Made by a program: the position numbers and the translations under genes. DNA of 64,000 nucleotides from Pigmentiphaga kullae (lineage in GTDB: Bacteria > Pseudomonadota > Gammaproteobacteria > Burkholderiales > Burkholderiaceae_B): positions 434,001 through 498,000 of the forward strand of contig NZ_SGXC01000002.1 of NCBI RefSeq assembly GCF_004216695.1, written 5' to 3'. The notes below the pieces were generated by a model. That model was not told the origin of the DNA. It saw only the letters and a list, made by a program, of their open reading frames with translations, and ran no database searches. This document shows positions 7,371-15,595 of this stretch, one piece after another. Numbering within the stretch: the first letter of the stretch is position 1; each line of letters opens with the position of its first letter.

Positions 7371-9152
7371 ATGCAAGACGCTTTTGACGTCAAGGACTAC
7401 GGAGCTCAATGCGACGGCAGTACCGATGATACGGGCGCAATTAATAGCGCAGTTGCGGCTGCCTTTGCCGCAAACAAGCGACTCTACGCGTGTGGGCGTA
7501 TCAGGGTCGACGGGAATCTGAATTTGCGGCGTGTCTCCCTTGATTTTGAAGCTGCAGAAATAGAAGTAGGGGGAAGCGCAATAGTAATGATAGGTGGCCA
7601 TGCCGGGACAAGTGAAAATAAAAGCCAGTCCCTGGGGCGCGTCTTTCGAGCAGCAGATGGCAATGCCTTGATACCAACATTGCGAATGATGGGGGCAAAG
7701 AATCAGCAGATTTCGATCCGGTATTGCAACTACCTGCAGCTATGGGCTGATGCAACGAATCCGTCTGATTCATCGATTGCATATTGTGCTTTTCATTTAG
7801 GGCATATTGAAAAAATTGAGCTGAACACTGCGCCAGTTATTTCACAAAGCGCCATCCAGTGGATAAATGAAAATCACTTTTCTCTTCAAAGATGTTCGTA
7901 TCTGATTTTTGACGGTAGTTATCCCCACAATCATAATAAGATTGCAGGTGGATCTTTCGAGGGCACATTCACGATTCTTTTCAATGTAGGTACGGATAAC
8001 TATCTGCTAGGTACTCGTTTTGAGGGCGGAAAGGGTCTCGTTAGTCTTGCCGCAGAGACGCAAAGAAATATTGTTGTCAATACGTGGGATTCTTCTACTG
8101 CAAATTTCGATAAGGTAGGGGTGAATGTTGTCGACAATGGGTTCGATAACGTTGTAATGGATGATTTTGCCAATTTTCGCCATGCGGAAGTCATTGCATG
8201 CACCAATACTAACGATATCGTCCTGGATACGATGCTCTATCCGAGCGCCGGGCGTCGATGCGATCTGTTAAGGATAGCCCATGCACAGTCTGCTCGTGTG
8301 CTTGTAGAGTCAGAGTTGATCGATATCGTTGAAGGTGACATCTTTCGACTGAGTTCTTTTGGGCCGACAGGTGCTCTAAATGATGAGACGGCGCGCTATA
8401 GGCCACGAATTGAGTTTTATGATTCCAATCAACGTCTGATTACACCATCGTTGAACTTTATCTCAACGACAGGAGGAGTTTTTTCCGTTGTCGTCAATGA
8501 TGGGCTCCAAGCAGGCACAAACGTCTCGAGCGCCGTAGCTATCGTTGCAAGAGCCGCTGTTGATGCTGGCGCTGTTTTTGTGAGGGTTTATTGGTACAGC
8601 AATTCTCCTTCGACCGACTCAATCAGCAATGCAACGGATTTGCGAATTATAAGGTATACAAAAAACTCGAACCCATACCGAGGAGTAGCTGGACGTAGGC
8701 CACTCGGAAAAAAACAGCTAGTTCTGACGGCGCCCCCCAGCCAAGGTTTTGCCCCGTTGGGATTGGTTGCGGTTAAGAATGATGGTACTGAAAGCTACAC
8801 GTGCGTTTTGTCAGTCCGAACAAGATTGACTATAGCTGCCGCACTGAATACGACTTCTCTGGTTGTCGAAACTGTGTCTGGTGTACAGCCAGGAGATATA
8901 GTTGGCGTGAACCTAAACAGTCGTTCAACGCTATGGGGTGTGGTCATCTCAGTGGTGGGAACAACAGTTGAAATCTCCACGGCCTTGAGTGGACCGGCCT
9001 CTCTCGGGGCGGGGGTGGTGTTCAACCGATGGATAATTCGCTCATTAGCAGCCGCGCAACCCGATAGCGTCGCCACCGACGTTGCCGGGCTCCGGGAAGA
9101 TCTCAACGCTATCCTGGTGAAGCTTCGGGCCGCGGGGCTGATGGTTGGGTAA
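7371..9152 (+). CDS. Phage-type pectate-lyase-fold (tail spike/fibre-like) protein, orphan
   Basis: A 593-residue protein on a clearly AT-richer stretch directly downstream of tRNA-Leu. The N terminus FDVKDYGAQCDGSTDDTGAI is the signature of the Pectate_lyase_3 right-handed beta-helix family found in tail spikes and polysaccharide-active phage proteins. The middle is rich in short beta-strand repeats. The end DVAGLREDLNAILVKLRAAG is a short amphipathic helix of the sort that closes phage tail-fibre proteins in Burkholderiales. No signal peptide is visible. Codon use differs from its neighbours, with several TTA leucine codons. No capsid, terminase, lysis or integrase gene is nearby, so it is best explained as a prophage remnant or horizontally acquired cargo. 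A TTG at 7353 is in frame, but ATG 7371 follows GGGGGCAG and is preferred. Whether it still cleaves a polysaccharide is unknown. Confidence 0.75.
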   Translation: MQDAFDVKDYGAQCDGSTDDTGAINSAVAAAFAANKRLYACGRIRVDGNLNLRRVSLDFEAAEIEVGGSAIVMIGGHAGTSENKSQSLGRVFRAADGNALIPTLRMMGAKNQQISIRYCNYLQLWADATNPSDSSIAYCAFHLGHIEKIELNTAPVISQSAIQWINENHFSLQRCSYLIFDGSYPHNHNKIAGGSFEGTFTILFNVGTDNYLLGTRFEGGKGLVSLAAETQRNIVVNTWDSSTANFDKVGVNVVDNGFDNVVMDDFANFRHAEVIACTNTNDIVLDTMLYPSAGRRCDLLRIAHAQSARVLVESELIDIVEGDIFRLSSFGPTGALNDETARYRPRIEFYDSNQRLITPSLNFISTTGGVFSVVVNDGLQAGTNVSSAVAIVARAAVDAGAVFVRVYWYSNSPSTDSISNATDLRIIRYTKNSNPYRGVAGRRPLGKKQLVLTAPPSQGFAPLGLVAVKNDGTESYTCVLSVRTRLTIAAALNTTSLVVETVSGVQPGDIVGVNLNSRSTLWGVVISVVGTTVEISTALSGPASLGAGVVFNRWIIRSLAAAQPDSVATDVAGLREDLNAILVKLRAAGLMVG

Positions 9153-9243
9153 GGGCAATAGACCATTCCGCCTAGTTCAGGGAGCTAACTTCTTGGGTAC
9201 GCCGCTTGCTGGGCTCCGTCGTCCTCATCCACGGGAGACGGCG

Positions 9244-9681
9244 ATGAATCAAGCCAGCATGCGGAAAAACGGCCGGGGGCGATTGTTCGATCGCTTCGCC
9301 ACGGCGGTCACCCGGACCACGGGCTCGCCGCCGGCGTTCAGCATGGCGTGCGCGGCCATCGTGCTCTGGGCCGCGCTCGGGCCGATATTCCATTTTTCCG
9401 AGAACTGGCAACTGGTGGTCAACACCGGGACCACCATCGTGACCTTCCTGATGGTGTTCGTGATCCAGCGTACCCAGAACAAGGACAGCGAGGCGCTGCA
9501 CCTGAAGCTGGACGAGTTGCTGGGTGCGCAGGAGGGCGCCAACAGCAAGCTGGTCGCGATCGAAACGATGGACGAGGATCACCTGCGCAGGCTGAGCGAG
9601 CGGTACCACGCGATGGCCGAGAGGGCGGCGCAGCAGCGCACGGGGCAGCCATCCGGTCCGGAGAATGCAAATCACCGTTAA
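9244..9681 (+). CDS. Low-affinity iron permease family small membrane protein
   Basis: A 145-residue integral membrane protein with two hydrophobic segments (about 37-55 and 64-78) followed by a helical, charged cytoplasmic tail. FVIQRTQNKDSEALHLKLDEL is the hallmark of the family annotated as low-affinity iron permease (PF04120). In bacteria the iron-transport role is mostly carried over from a fungal relative and is not well proven. Base composition returns to the GC-rich host average here, so this gene marks the right edge of the AT-rich island. GGGAGACGGCG provides the ribosome site. Start and family are clear; the biochemical role is not. Confidence 0.75.
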   Translation: MNQASMRKNGRGRLFDRFATAVTRTTGSPPAFSMACAAIVLWAALGPIFHFSENWQLVVNTGTTIVTFLMVFVIQRTQNKDSEALHLKLDELLGAQEGANSKLVAIETMDEDHLRRLSERYHAMAERAAQQRTGQPSGPENANHR

Positions 9682-9751
9682 GACGCGTACCGCGGGCCAT
9701 CCAATGGATGTATAGTCCCGGTTAATTTTTGTAACCTGTATCGTTTGGTCC

Positions 9752-11608
9752 ATGCGCTGGCTAACGTTATGGGCCACCTTGGTGGTCGCGTGTTTCGGCC
9801 TGGTATGCGCGGCCGCGCTATACGACACCCGCCAGGATGCCAGGCGAGCGGCCAGGGAAGCCACGGTGAACCTGGGCCGGGTGGTCGCCGACGGCATCGG
9901 CCGCGACATCGAGCTGGTCGACCTCTCTCTGCAATCCATGCTCAATGGTCTGCGGCTCGCCGAAGCCGAAGGCCTGGACCCTTATCGCCGCCACCAGCTG
10001 TTGTTCGGCAGCCTGCCGCAGATGCGAGGCGTGGGGACCATGGTGGTGCTGGATACCGAAGGCCGGATGGTCACCGACTCCAAGTCGGTGCAGCCTCGCG
10101 GGGTCGAGTTCTCGCAGCGCGATTATTTCCGGGTGCACAAGGAGTCGAAGGACGGCGGGCTTTTCGTGAGCCGGCCCTTTTTCTCGCGGCTGACCAATAT
10201 GTGGTCCATAGCCATCAGCCGCCGCGTGACCAGGCCCGACGGCAGCTTCGGCGGCGTGGTGGTCAGCACGCTGCGCATCTCCCACCTGGAAAACCAGTTC
10301 CGCCAGTTGGACCTGCGCCAGAACGGCTCCATCATGTTGCTGCGCGCCGACGGTTCGGTCATGGCGCGTTTTCCGGCGGTGCAGGGCCTGCTGGGCAAGC
10401 AGCTGACCGATCTCGAACTGTTCAGGCGCTATCCCGCATCGGACAGCGGATCGTACGAGGCGGTGTCGGCAACGGACGGGGTGACCCGGCTATATTCCTT
10501 CACCGCGGTCGAATCGCTGCCGCTGATCGTGCTGGTGGGCATGGCCGACGGCGATATCTATGCGGCCTGGCGCAACAAGGCGGGAATCATCGCCATGCTC
10601 ACGCTGCTGCTGTGCATGGGCACCATGGTGCTGGTGTGGATGCTGCGCCGGGAGTTCGCGCTGCGCCTGGCGGCCGAGCGCAGCGCCTTGCGCAGCGAGG
10701 CGCGGTACCGGGTATTGGCCGAGAACTCGGCCGACATCATCGCGCTGTGCCGGGCGGACGGCATCGTCACCTATATTTCGCCGGCCATCAAGGACGTGCT
10801 GGGATGGGTGCCGGGGGATATCGAAGGGCGCAACATCGACGATTTCGTACGGGCGGACTACGTGCCGCTGTTCTCCGGGGACGAGCAGTCCTGGCCCCGC
10901 ATGCTGACCTTCCCGGCGCGCCATCGCGATTCGTCGTGGAGCTGGCTGGAGGCCAGCGTCAAGCGGCTGCCGCCCGAGATGGGCGACGAGCGCTGCATCC
11001 TGAACATCCGCGACGTCTCGCGCCGCAAGAAGGCCGAAGAAGCCCTGGAGGCCGAGAACGCCCAACTGCTGGCCATGGCGGCCACCGACGGCCTGACCAA
11101 CCTGTCGAACCGCCGCCGCTTCGACGAGGCGCTGGAGCGCGAGTGGCGCCGCGCCGCGCGCGAGGAGAGTTCGCTGGCTCTGCTGCTGATCGATGCCGAC
11201 CATTTCAAGGCGCTGAACGACCACTACGGCCACCAGCATGGCGACCAGTACCTGCGCACCATCGCCCAGGTGATCCAGGCCCACATCCGGCGCCCGGCCG
11301 ACATGGCGGCGCGTTACGGCGGCGAGGAATTCGCGGTGCTGCTGCCCAAGACGGACATCGACGGGGCCTACCTGATCGCCGAGAACATCCGCAAGGCCAC
11401 GCTGGACGCGCGGATCCCGCATCTGAAGAGCGAGCAGGGCGTGATGACGGTCAGCATCGGCGTCGACGCCATGGTGCCGGGCCACGCCACGGCGGCGGCG
11501 CTGCTGGTGCGCCAGGCCGATGCGGCGCTGTACGCCGCCAAGCGGCAGGGGCGCAACCGCACCTGCGTCTACGAACCGCAGCAGGGGTCGATGTCGCGTT
11601 CGGTATGA
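9752..11608 (+). CDS. Membrane diguanylate cyclase with dCACHE, PAS and GGDEF domains
   Basis: Makes cyclic di-GMP from two GTP in response to an extracytoplasmic signal. Layout of the 618 residues: N-terminal transmembrane helix (about 3-24), periplasmic dCACHE sensor (about 40-270, including SQRDYFRVHKESKDGGLFVS), second transmembrane helix (about 283-303), PAS domain (about 320-420) with RYRVLAENSADIIAL, a short coiled coil, and a GGDEF domain starting near MAATDGLTNLSNRRRF. The active-site motif is GGEEF (523-527), a functional variant, and an RPAD product-inhibition I-site lies five residues before it. No EAL or HD-GYP partner is nearby. It stands alone between a small membrane protein gene and the DUF1178 gene. 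Confidence 0.92.
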   Translation: MRWLTLWATLVVACFGLVCAAALYDTRQDARRAAREATVNLGRVVADGIGRDIELVDLSLQSMLNGLRLAEAEGLDPYRRHQLLFGSLPQMRGVGTMVVLDTEGRMVTDSKSVQPRGVEFSQRDYFRVHKESKDGGLFVSRPFFSRLTNMWSIAISRRVTRPDGSFGGVVVSTLRISHLENQFRQLDLRQNGSIMLLRADGSVMARFPAVQGLLGKQLTDLELFRRYPASDSGSYEAVSATDGVTRLYSFTAVESLPLIVLVGMADGDIYAAWRNKAGIIAMLTLLLCMGTMVLVWMLRREFALRLAAERSALRSEARYRVLAENSADIIALCRADGIVTYISPAIKDVLGWVPGDIEGRNIDDFVRADYVPLFSGDEQSWPRMLTFPARHRDSSWSWLEASVKRLPPEMGDERCILNIRDVSRRKKAEEALEAENAQLLAMAATDGLTNLSNRRRFDEALEREWRRAAREESSLALLLIDADHFKALNDHYGHQHGDQYLRTIAQVIQAHIRRPADMAARYGGEEFAVLLPKTDIDGAYLIAENIRKATLDARIPHLKSEQGVMTVSIGVDAMVPGHATAAALLVRQADAALYAAKRQGRNRTCVYEPQQGSMSRSV

Positions 11609-11713
11609 ACGCCCGGGCGCGGCGCGGCTGCAAGCCCCGGCTTGGGGTACGATAGGACTCTCTACAGGTACAGACCGCGCCAGGCGTTCCCCGGGGCGAC
11701 AGGCGCATCATCC

Positions 11714-12166
11714 ATGGCATTCAAGGTTTTCGATCTGCAATGCGAGCACGGCCACGTCTTCGAAGGCTGGTTCAGCTCGCACTCCGATTTCGACACGCAG
11801 CGCGCAAGCGGCCTGATCAGCTGCCCGCTGTGCGACAGCAAATCCATCGACAAGAAATTGTCGGCCCCCATGCTGAACGTCTCCGGCAGCAAGGCGCCAG
11901 CCGCACCCGCCGCCCGCGAACCCGCCAACGCCCCCATGTCCCCCGACATGCAGGCGGCCATGCTGAAACAGTTACGGGAAGTCCTGCGCCAGACCGAAAA
12001 CGTCGGCGAACGCTTCGCCACCGAAGCCCGCCGCATCCACCACGGCGACGCCCCCGAACGCCCCATCCGCGGCGTGGCTACCCAGCAGGAACGCCAGTCC
12101 CTGGCCGAAGAAGGCATAGCCGTAGCCCCCATCCCCGCCCTGCTAGACGACGACCGCCTGCAATAA
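11714..12166 (+). CDS. DUF1178 family protein
   Basis: A 150-residue cytoplasmic protein of unknown function, common in alpha- and betaproteobacteria. The N terminus MAFKVFDLQCEHGHVFEGWF and the pair CPLC (C37, C40) with C10/H12 look like a small zinc-ribbon. An alanine/proline-rich linker is followed by a helical region (TENVGERFATEARRIHHGDA) conserved in the family. It is followed by a hairpin and a repeat element that separate it from efp, which converges on it. No operon partner is visible. Confidence 0.85.
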   Translation: MAFKVFDLQCEHGHVFEGWFSSHSDFDTQRASGLISCPLCDSKSIDKKLSAPMLNVSGSKAPAAPAAREPANAPMSPDMQAAMLKQLREVLRQTENVGERFATEARRIHHGDAPERPIRGVATQQERQSLAEEGIAVAPIPALLDDDRLQ

Positions 12167-12259
12167 GGACGTTGTTCGTCCCGCAGAGCGGGGAGAATCT
12201 GCGCCTGCCCTGCGCCAAAAAAAGCGCAAGCCAACCAATAGACGAAACTATGGGGGAAA

Positions 12260-12276
12260 GGGGGCCATAGGCCCCC
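12260..12276. terminator. Hairpin between converging DUF1178 and efp genes
   Basis: GGGGGCC-ATA-GGCCCCC forms a 7-bp stem with a 3-nt loop. On the minus strand it is followed by TTT, on the plus strand by AAGAAA, so it would work best as a terminator for efp, about 100 nt past that stop codon. There is no long U tract, so Rho-independent function is uncertain. Confidence 0.45.
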
Positions 12277-12290
12277 AAGAAAGACGAGGC

Positions 12291-12360
12291 GAAGTGGATC
12301 CGGCTCCGCCGGTCCACTTCGACGCCCCCTGGGGGGCGCGCGCAAGCGCGTAGGGGGGGG
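12291..12360 (+). repeat. Modular intergenic repeat, copy A
   Basis: First of three copies in the window (others at 54724-54801 and 62462-62611). Module 1 is the hairpin core GGATCCGGCTCCGCCGGTCC flanked by the complementary arms GAAGT/ACTTC. Module 2 is CCCCCTGGGGGG. Module 3 is GCGCGCAAGCGCG followed by TAGGGGGG. The G-rich end lies within about 20 bp of the efp stop codon, as copy C does next to its minus-strand gene. Confidence 0.75.
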
Positions 12361-12376
12361 GTATCGTAGGGGGGGC

Positions 12377-12934
12377 TTATTTCACCCTGCTACGGTACTC
12401 GCCCGTGCGGGTGTCGATCTCGATCTTGTCGCCGATTTCGCAGAACAGCGGTACCGGCAGTTCGTAGCCGGTGTTGACCTTGGCGGGCTTCATGACCTTG
12501 CCCGAGGTGTCGCCGCGCACGGCCGGCTCGGTGTAGACGATCTCGCGCACGACGATGGTGGGCATTTCCACCGAGATCGCGCGGCCTTCGTAGAAGACCA
12601 CCTCGACGGGCATGCCTTCTTCCAGGTAGTGCAGGGCGTCGCCCATGCTCTCGGCTTCGACTTCGTACTGGTTGTACTCGGTGTCCATGAAGACGTACAT
12701 GGGGTCGGCGAAGTAGGAGTAGGTGCATTCGCGGCGCTCGAGCACCAGGATCTCGAACTTTTCGTCGGCCTTGTAGACGGATTCCGTGCCCGAACCGGTC
12801 AGCAGGTTCTTGAGCTTCATCTTGACGACGGCGGCGTTGCGGCCGGACTTGTTGTATTCGGCCTTCTGGACGACCAGGGGATCCTTGCCGACCATGATGA
12901 CGTTGCCGACGCGCAATTCCTGAGCGATTTTCAT
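12377..12934 (-). CDS. efp: Elongation factor P
   Basis: Ribosome-binding factor that relieves stalling at polyproline stretches; 185 residues, the family norm. Domain I (KOW-like, about 1-64) carries the modified loop [13 protein letters not shown], with arginine at position 32 instead of the lysine used by EpmA/EpmB systems. Domains II and III follow, ending in the typical [12 protein letters not shown]. Arg32 predicts rhamnosylation by EarP, whose gene lies 132 bp upstream on the same strand. EF-P substrates in such genomes are numerous proline-rich proteins. The start is fixed by the conserved [13 protein letters not shown]. Confidence 0.97.
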   Translation of the reverse strand: MKIAQELRVGNVIMVGKDPLVVQKAEYNKSGRNAAVVKMKLKNLLTGSGTESVYKADEKFEILVLERRECTYSYFADPMYVFMDTEYNQYEVEAESMGDALHYLEEGMPVEVVFYEGRAISVEMPTIVVREIVYTEPAVRGDTSGKVMKPAKVNTGYELPVPLFCEIGDKIEIDTRTGEYRSRVK

Positions 12935-13066
12935 GCTGGAGCAACCTTAGGGGAGGGAACGCTAGTGACAGCCGGCGTTTGGCGCCGCGATGTCCAAAAG
13001 ACGGCCATACGGCCTGTGCAGCCAATCAGTATAGCTCGGGATGGGGTGCCCCGGCTAGTGCCCGCG

Positions 13067-14167
13067 TCAGGCGTGGTTTTCCTGCCGTGCGGTGCAGAAA
13101 CCGGCCAGCTGGGTGGCCAGGTCGGGCTGGGTGGCCAGGGTGTCGCTCCAGGCGTGCGCTGCCTTGCGCCAAGGCTCGAACACCGCCGGCGACAAGGCCT
13201 CGGCCAGCAGTTGCGGGAAGCGCGCCGCCCCGGCGTCGCCGTTCCAGGCGGTCTGCAGCGCCGAGGCGGCCGCCGGGACTGGGTAGCGGCGCAGCCAGGC
13301 GTGCAGCTTGTCGACATGGGCGGCCTCGGCCTGGGGGTAGATGTGCCAGACCATGGGGCGGCCGGCCCACTGGGCGCGGATGAAGGAATCCTCGCCCCGG
13401 ACGAAGTTCAGGTCGGCGCTCCACAGCAGGCGGTCGTAGCCGGCCTGGGGCAGGAAGGGCGCGCGCGCGATGCGCAGGCGGCCGCGCGCGCCGGCGGCCA
13501 GGTAGGGGGCGACGCCGGGTGGAATGGCCAGCAGCGTGGGCGTGTCGCCGTCCGCCAGCACGTCGGCCAGGGTGGAGGCCGGGGCGTCGGGATAGCAGAA
13601 CAGGGTGGCCAGGCGTTCGCCGTCGCGCGGCTCGGGCAGGCCGGCGTCGCGCAGGAAGGCGGCCCGGGCGGCCGGATCGGCCTGGAGGGCGTCGCGCTCG
13701 GCCAGCAGGCCGCGCTCGCGCAGCAACCCGCCGGTCGCGGGCGTGAACCCTGGGAAGAAGAAGTACTTGCGCAGGCCGCCCGGCTGGGGCGAGGGCAGGG
13801 CATGGCAGTTCTCGACCCAGGCTTCGGCGCTGAGGTATTCCAGGTTGACCCAGACGGGCGGGCGGACCTGGTCCTGCATGCGCTGGACGAATTCGGCGGG
13901 CGGGTCGCAGGCGAAGGCCTCGATGACGACGTCGCCCGGCTCCAGCGGCGGTGCCGGACGTGTCCAGTGGACGATGTCCACGCCGTCGGCGCGCTGCGCG
14001 GCAGCTTTGGGGTCGATGCCGGGCGCCAGGCGCGCCATGACCGGCAGGTCGTCCACCCACAGCCGTACCCGCCAGCCATGTTCCCGCGCCAGTTGGCGGG
14101 CCAGGCGCCAGCACACCCCTATGTCGCCGTAGTTGTCGATCACGCGGCAGAAGATGTCGGCGCGCAT
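13067..14167 (-). CDS. earP: EF-P arginine-32 rhamnosyltransferase EarP
   Basis: Transfers L-rhamnose from dTDP-beta-L-rhamnose to Arg32 of EF-P, activating it. The 366-residue GT-B protein begins MRADIFCRVIDNYGDIGVCW, with the invariant aspartates expected at D11 and D15, and contains the nucleotide-sugar motif RGEDSFIRAQWAGRPMVWHI in the C-terminal half. Upstream in-frame codons reach 14188, but ATG 14167 is chosen because it matches the family start and overlaps the LysR stop as TGATG. efp follows directly. Coupling of earP to a LysR gene is not something I recognise from other genomes. The partner residue in EF-P (Arg32) is present, so the system looks complete. Confidence 0.95.
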   Translation of the reverse strand: MRADIFCRVIDNYGDIGVCWRLARQLAREHGWRVRLWVDDLPVMARLAPGIDPKAAAQRADGVDIVHWTRPAPPLEPGDVVIEAFACDPPAEFVQRMQDQVRPPVWVNLEYLSAEAWVENCHALPSPQPGGLRKYFFFPGFTPATGGLLRERGLLAERDALQADPAARAAFLRDAGLPEPRDGERLATLFCYPDAPASTLADVLADGDTPTLLAIPPGVAPYLAAGARGRLRIARAPFLPQAGYDRLLWSADLNFVRGEDSFIRAQWAGRPMVWHIYPQAEAAHVDKLHAWLRRYPVPAAASALQTAWNGDAGAARFPQLLAEALSPAVFEPWRKAAHAWSDTLATQPDLATQLAGFCTARQENHA

Positions 14168-15099
14168 CAGCGGTTTTCCTCGTCCCAAAGGACGCCATTA
14201 TCGCCCGCGGCCCGGCCGTCCCCGGGCAGCATGCGGCGGGCCAGGTCCAGCCAGGCGCGCGCGGCGAACGACAGGTAGCGGCCGCGGCGCCAGGCGAAGG
14301 CCATGTGCCACCACAGTTGCGGATCTTCCAGCGGGACCACGGCCAGGCGCGAGCGGTCCAGCTGGCGGCTGAACAGTTCCGGCAGCAGGGCGAGCCCCAC
14401 GCCGGCGGCCACCATGGAGGCCATGAAGTCCCATTGGCTGCTGCGGCCGGCAATCCGCGGCGTGAACCCGGCCTGGACGCAGGCGGCGTGGACCACCTCG
14501 TTCAGCACGAAGCCTTCGCCGTAGAAGATGAAGGGCTCGGCCGCCAGTTCGTCCAGCCGGACCCGTTCACGCCCGGCCCAGCCCGACGACGCGGGTACGA
14601 TCAGGCGCAGTGGGAAATTGCAGATGGGCAGGGTCTCGTATTCGTTTTCGTCCGCCGGCAGCAGCATGGCGCCGATCTCCAGCGTGCCGGACTTCAGTTC
14701 GTCCTCGACCGAGCGCGAGCCGCGCTCGAACAGCCGCAGCTCGATCCCCGGATAGTCCTGGTGAAAGCGCGCCAGCAGCGGGGCCAGCAGGTGGTGCGCC
14801 AGCGGCGGCGTGCCGACGACCAGTTCGCCTCGAGCGGCCTGGCGCACGTCGGACAGCTCGGCCTGCAACTGGGCGTGCAGGGCCAGCAGTTGCCGGCCGC
14901 GTTTCAGCACGATGCGGCCGGTGTCGGTGGGCTCGATGCGCCGGCCGAACTTGCGCAGCACCGGCGTGCCCAGCTCGTCCTCCAGTTGCCGGATCATCTT
15001 GCTGACCGTGGGCTGGGTGACGAACAGCGCCCGCGCCGCCGCCGTGTAGCTCTGGCGCTGGACGACCTCGACGAAGTACCGCAGGGCACGCAGATCCAT
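14167..15099 (-). CDS. LysR-family regulator, divergent from cidA/lrgB-type genes
   Basis: A 310-residue LysR regulator. The helix-turn-helix spans about residues 3-60 (RYFVEVVQRQSYTAAARALF, then VTQPTVSKMIRQLEDELG) and the periplasmic-binding-like effector domain about 90-300. Being divergent from a CidA/LrgB-type membrane pair is the arrangement of CidR-type activators, which respond to acetate or pyruvate overflow in Gram-positives; that analogy is only contextual here. A T-N11-A inverted repeat lies 4 bp upstream of its start. The stop overlaps the earP start by one base, so the regulator and earP are probably translated from one message. Confidence 0.9.
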   Translation of the reverse strand: MDLRALRYFVEVVQRQSYTAAARALFVTQPTVSKMIRQLEDELGTPVLRKFGRRIEPTDTGRIVLKRGRQLLALHAQLQAELSDVRQAARGELVVGTPPLAHHLLAPLLARFHQDYPGIELRLFERGSRSVEDELKSGTLEIGAMLLPADENEYETLPICNFPLRLIVPASSGWAGRERVRLDELAAEPFIFYGEGFVLNEVVHAACVQAGFTPRIAGRSSQWDFMASMVAAGVGLALLPELFSRQLDRSRLAVVPLEDPQLWWHMAFAWRRGRYLSFAARAWLDLARRMLPGDGRAAGDNGVLWDEENR

Positions 15100-15102
15100 T
15101 TC

Positions 15103-15117
15103 ATTCCATATCGGAAT
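15103..15117. promoter_or_regulatory. LysR-type T-N11-A box
   Basis: ATTCC-ATATC-GGAAT, a perfect inverted repeat containing the T-N11-A pattern bound by LysR regulators, sits between the divergent LysR gene and the cidA-like gene, close to the LysR start. It is the natural candidate for autoregulation and activation of the membrane pair. Confidence 0.6.
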
Positions 15118-15169
15118 TTTCTTTATGGATTTTATTCATTTTATAAATGTGATCATCCTGCCTAGAATT

Positions 15170-15183
15170 ACGGGTATACCCGT
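15170..15183. promoter_or_regulatory. 14-bp palindrome before the cidA-like gene
   Basis: ACGGGTATACCCGT is a perfect palindrome without spacer, 10 bp upstream of the start codon. Its position would block or overlap the ribosome site if it folds in RNA, or bind a dimeric regulator in DNA. The binding partner is unknown. Confidence 0.5.
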
Positions 15184-15193
15184 AGAGTTAATC

Positions 15194-15595
15194 ATGCAAC
15201 ACCGTTTTCTTCCGCCCTTTGCCGTCCGCATCCTGCAAGTCCTGGCCCTGGTCGCCGTCTGGTGGGCCGCCGATACCCTCGTGCGCTGGGCCGCCCTGCC
15301 CATTCCCGGCGGGGTGGTGGGCCTGTTCGCCGTGCTGGCGCTGCTGCTGAGCGGCCGCCTGCCGCTGCACCGTATCGACCAGGGGGCGCACTGGCTGCTG
15401 GCCGACATGCTGGTGTTCTTCATTCCCGCCGTGGTGGCGATGGTGCGCTACCAGGACCTGCTCAGGAACGAGGGGCTGAAGCTGGCGGCGGTCATCGTGT
15501 TGGGCAACGCCTGCGTCATGCTGACCACCGCCGTGACGGTGGAGTGGATCGCCCGGCGGCGCCGGGGCCGCGCGCCGGCGAAGGCGGCATCATGA
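15194..15595 (+). CDS. CidA/LrgA-family holin-like membrane protein
   Basis: A 133-residue inner-membrane protein with four hydrophobic helices, including the family stretch ALPIPGGVVGLFAVLALLL and DMLVFFIPAVVAMV. CidA/LrgA proteins are holin-like or act with an LrgB-type partner in export of small carboxylates and control of murein hydrolase activity. The gene overlaps lrgB-type downstream as ATGA, so the two are coupled. Upstream in-frame codons reach back to 15125, but ATG 15194 fits family length and leaves the regulatory palindromes outside the coding region. Confidence 0.88.
   Translation: MQHRFLPPFAVRILQVLALVAVWWAADTLVRWAALPIPGGVVGLFAVLALLLSGRLPLHRIDQGAHWLLADMLVFFIPAVVAMVRYQDLLRNEGLKLAAVIVLGNACVMLTTAVTVEWIARRRRGRAPAKAAS

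Noticed and set aside
9153-9243. Possible direct repeat of the tRNA-Leu 3' end (att site) at the right edge of the island
   Set aside because: The sequence was read for the T-arm and acceptor segment and nothing similar was found, so integration at the tRNA is not supported by an att duplication.
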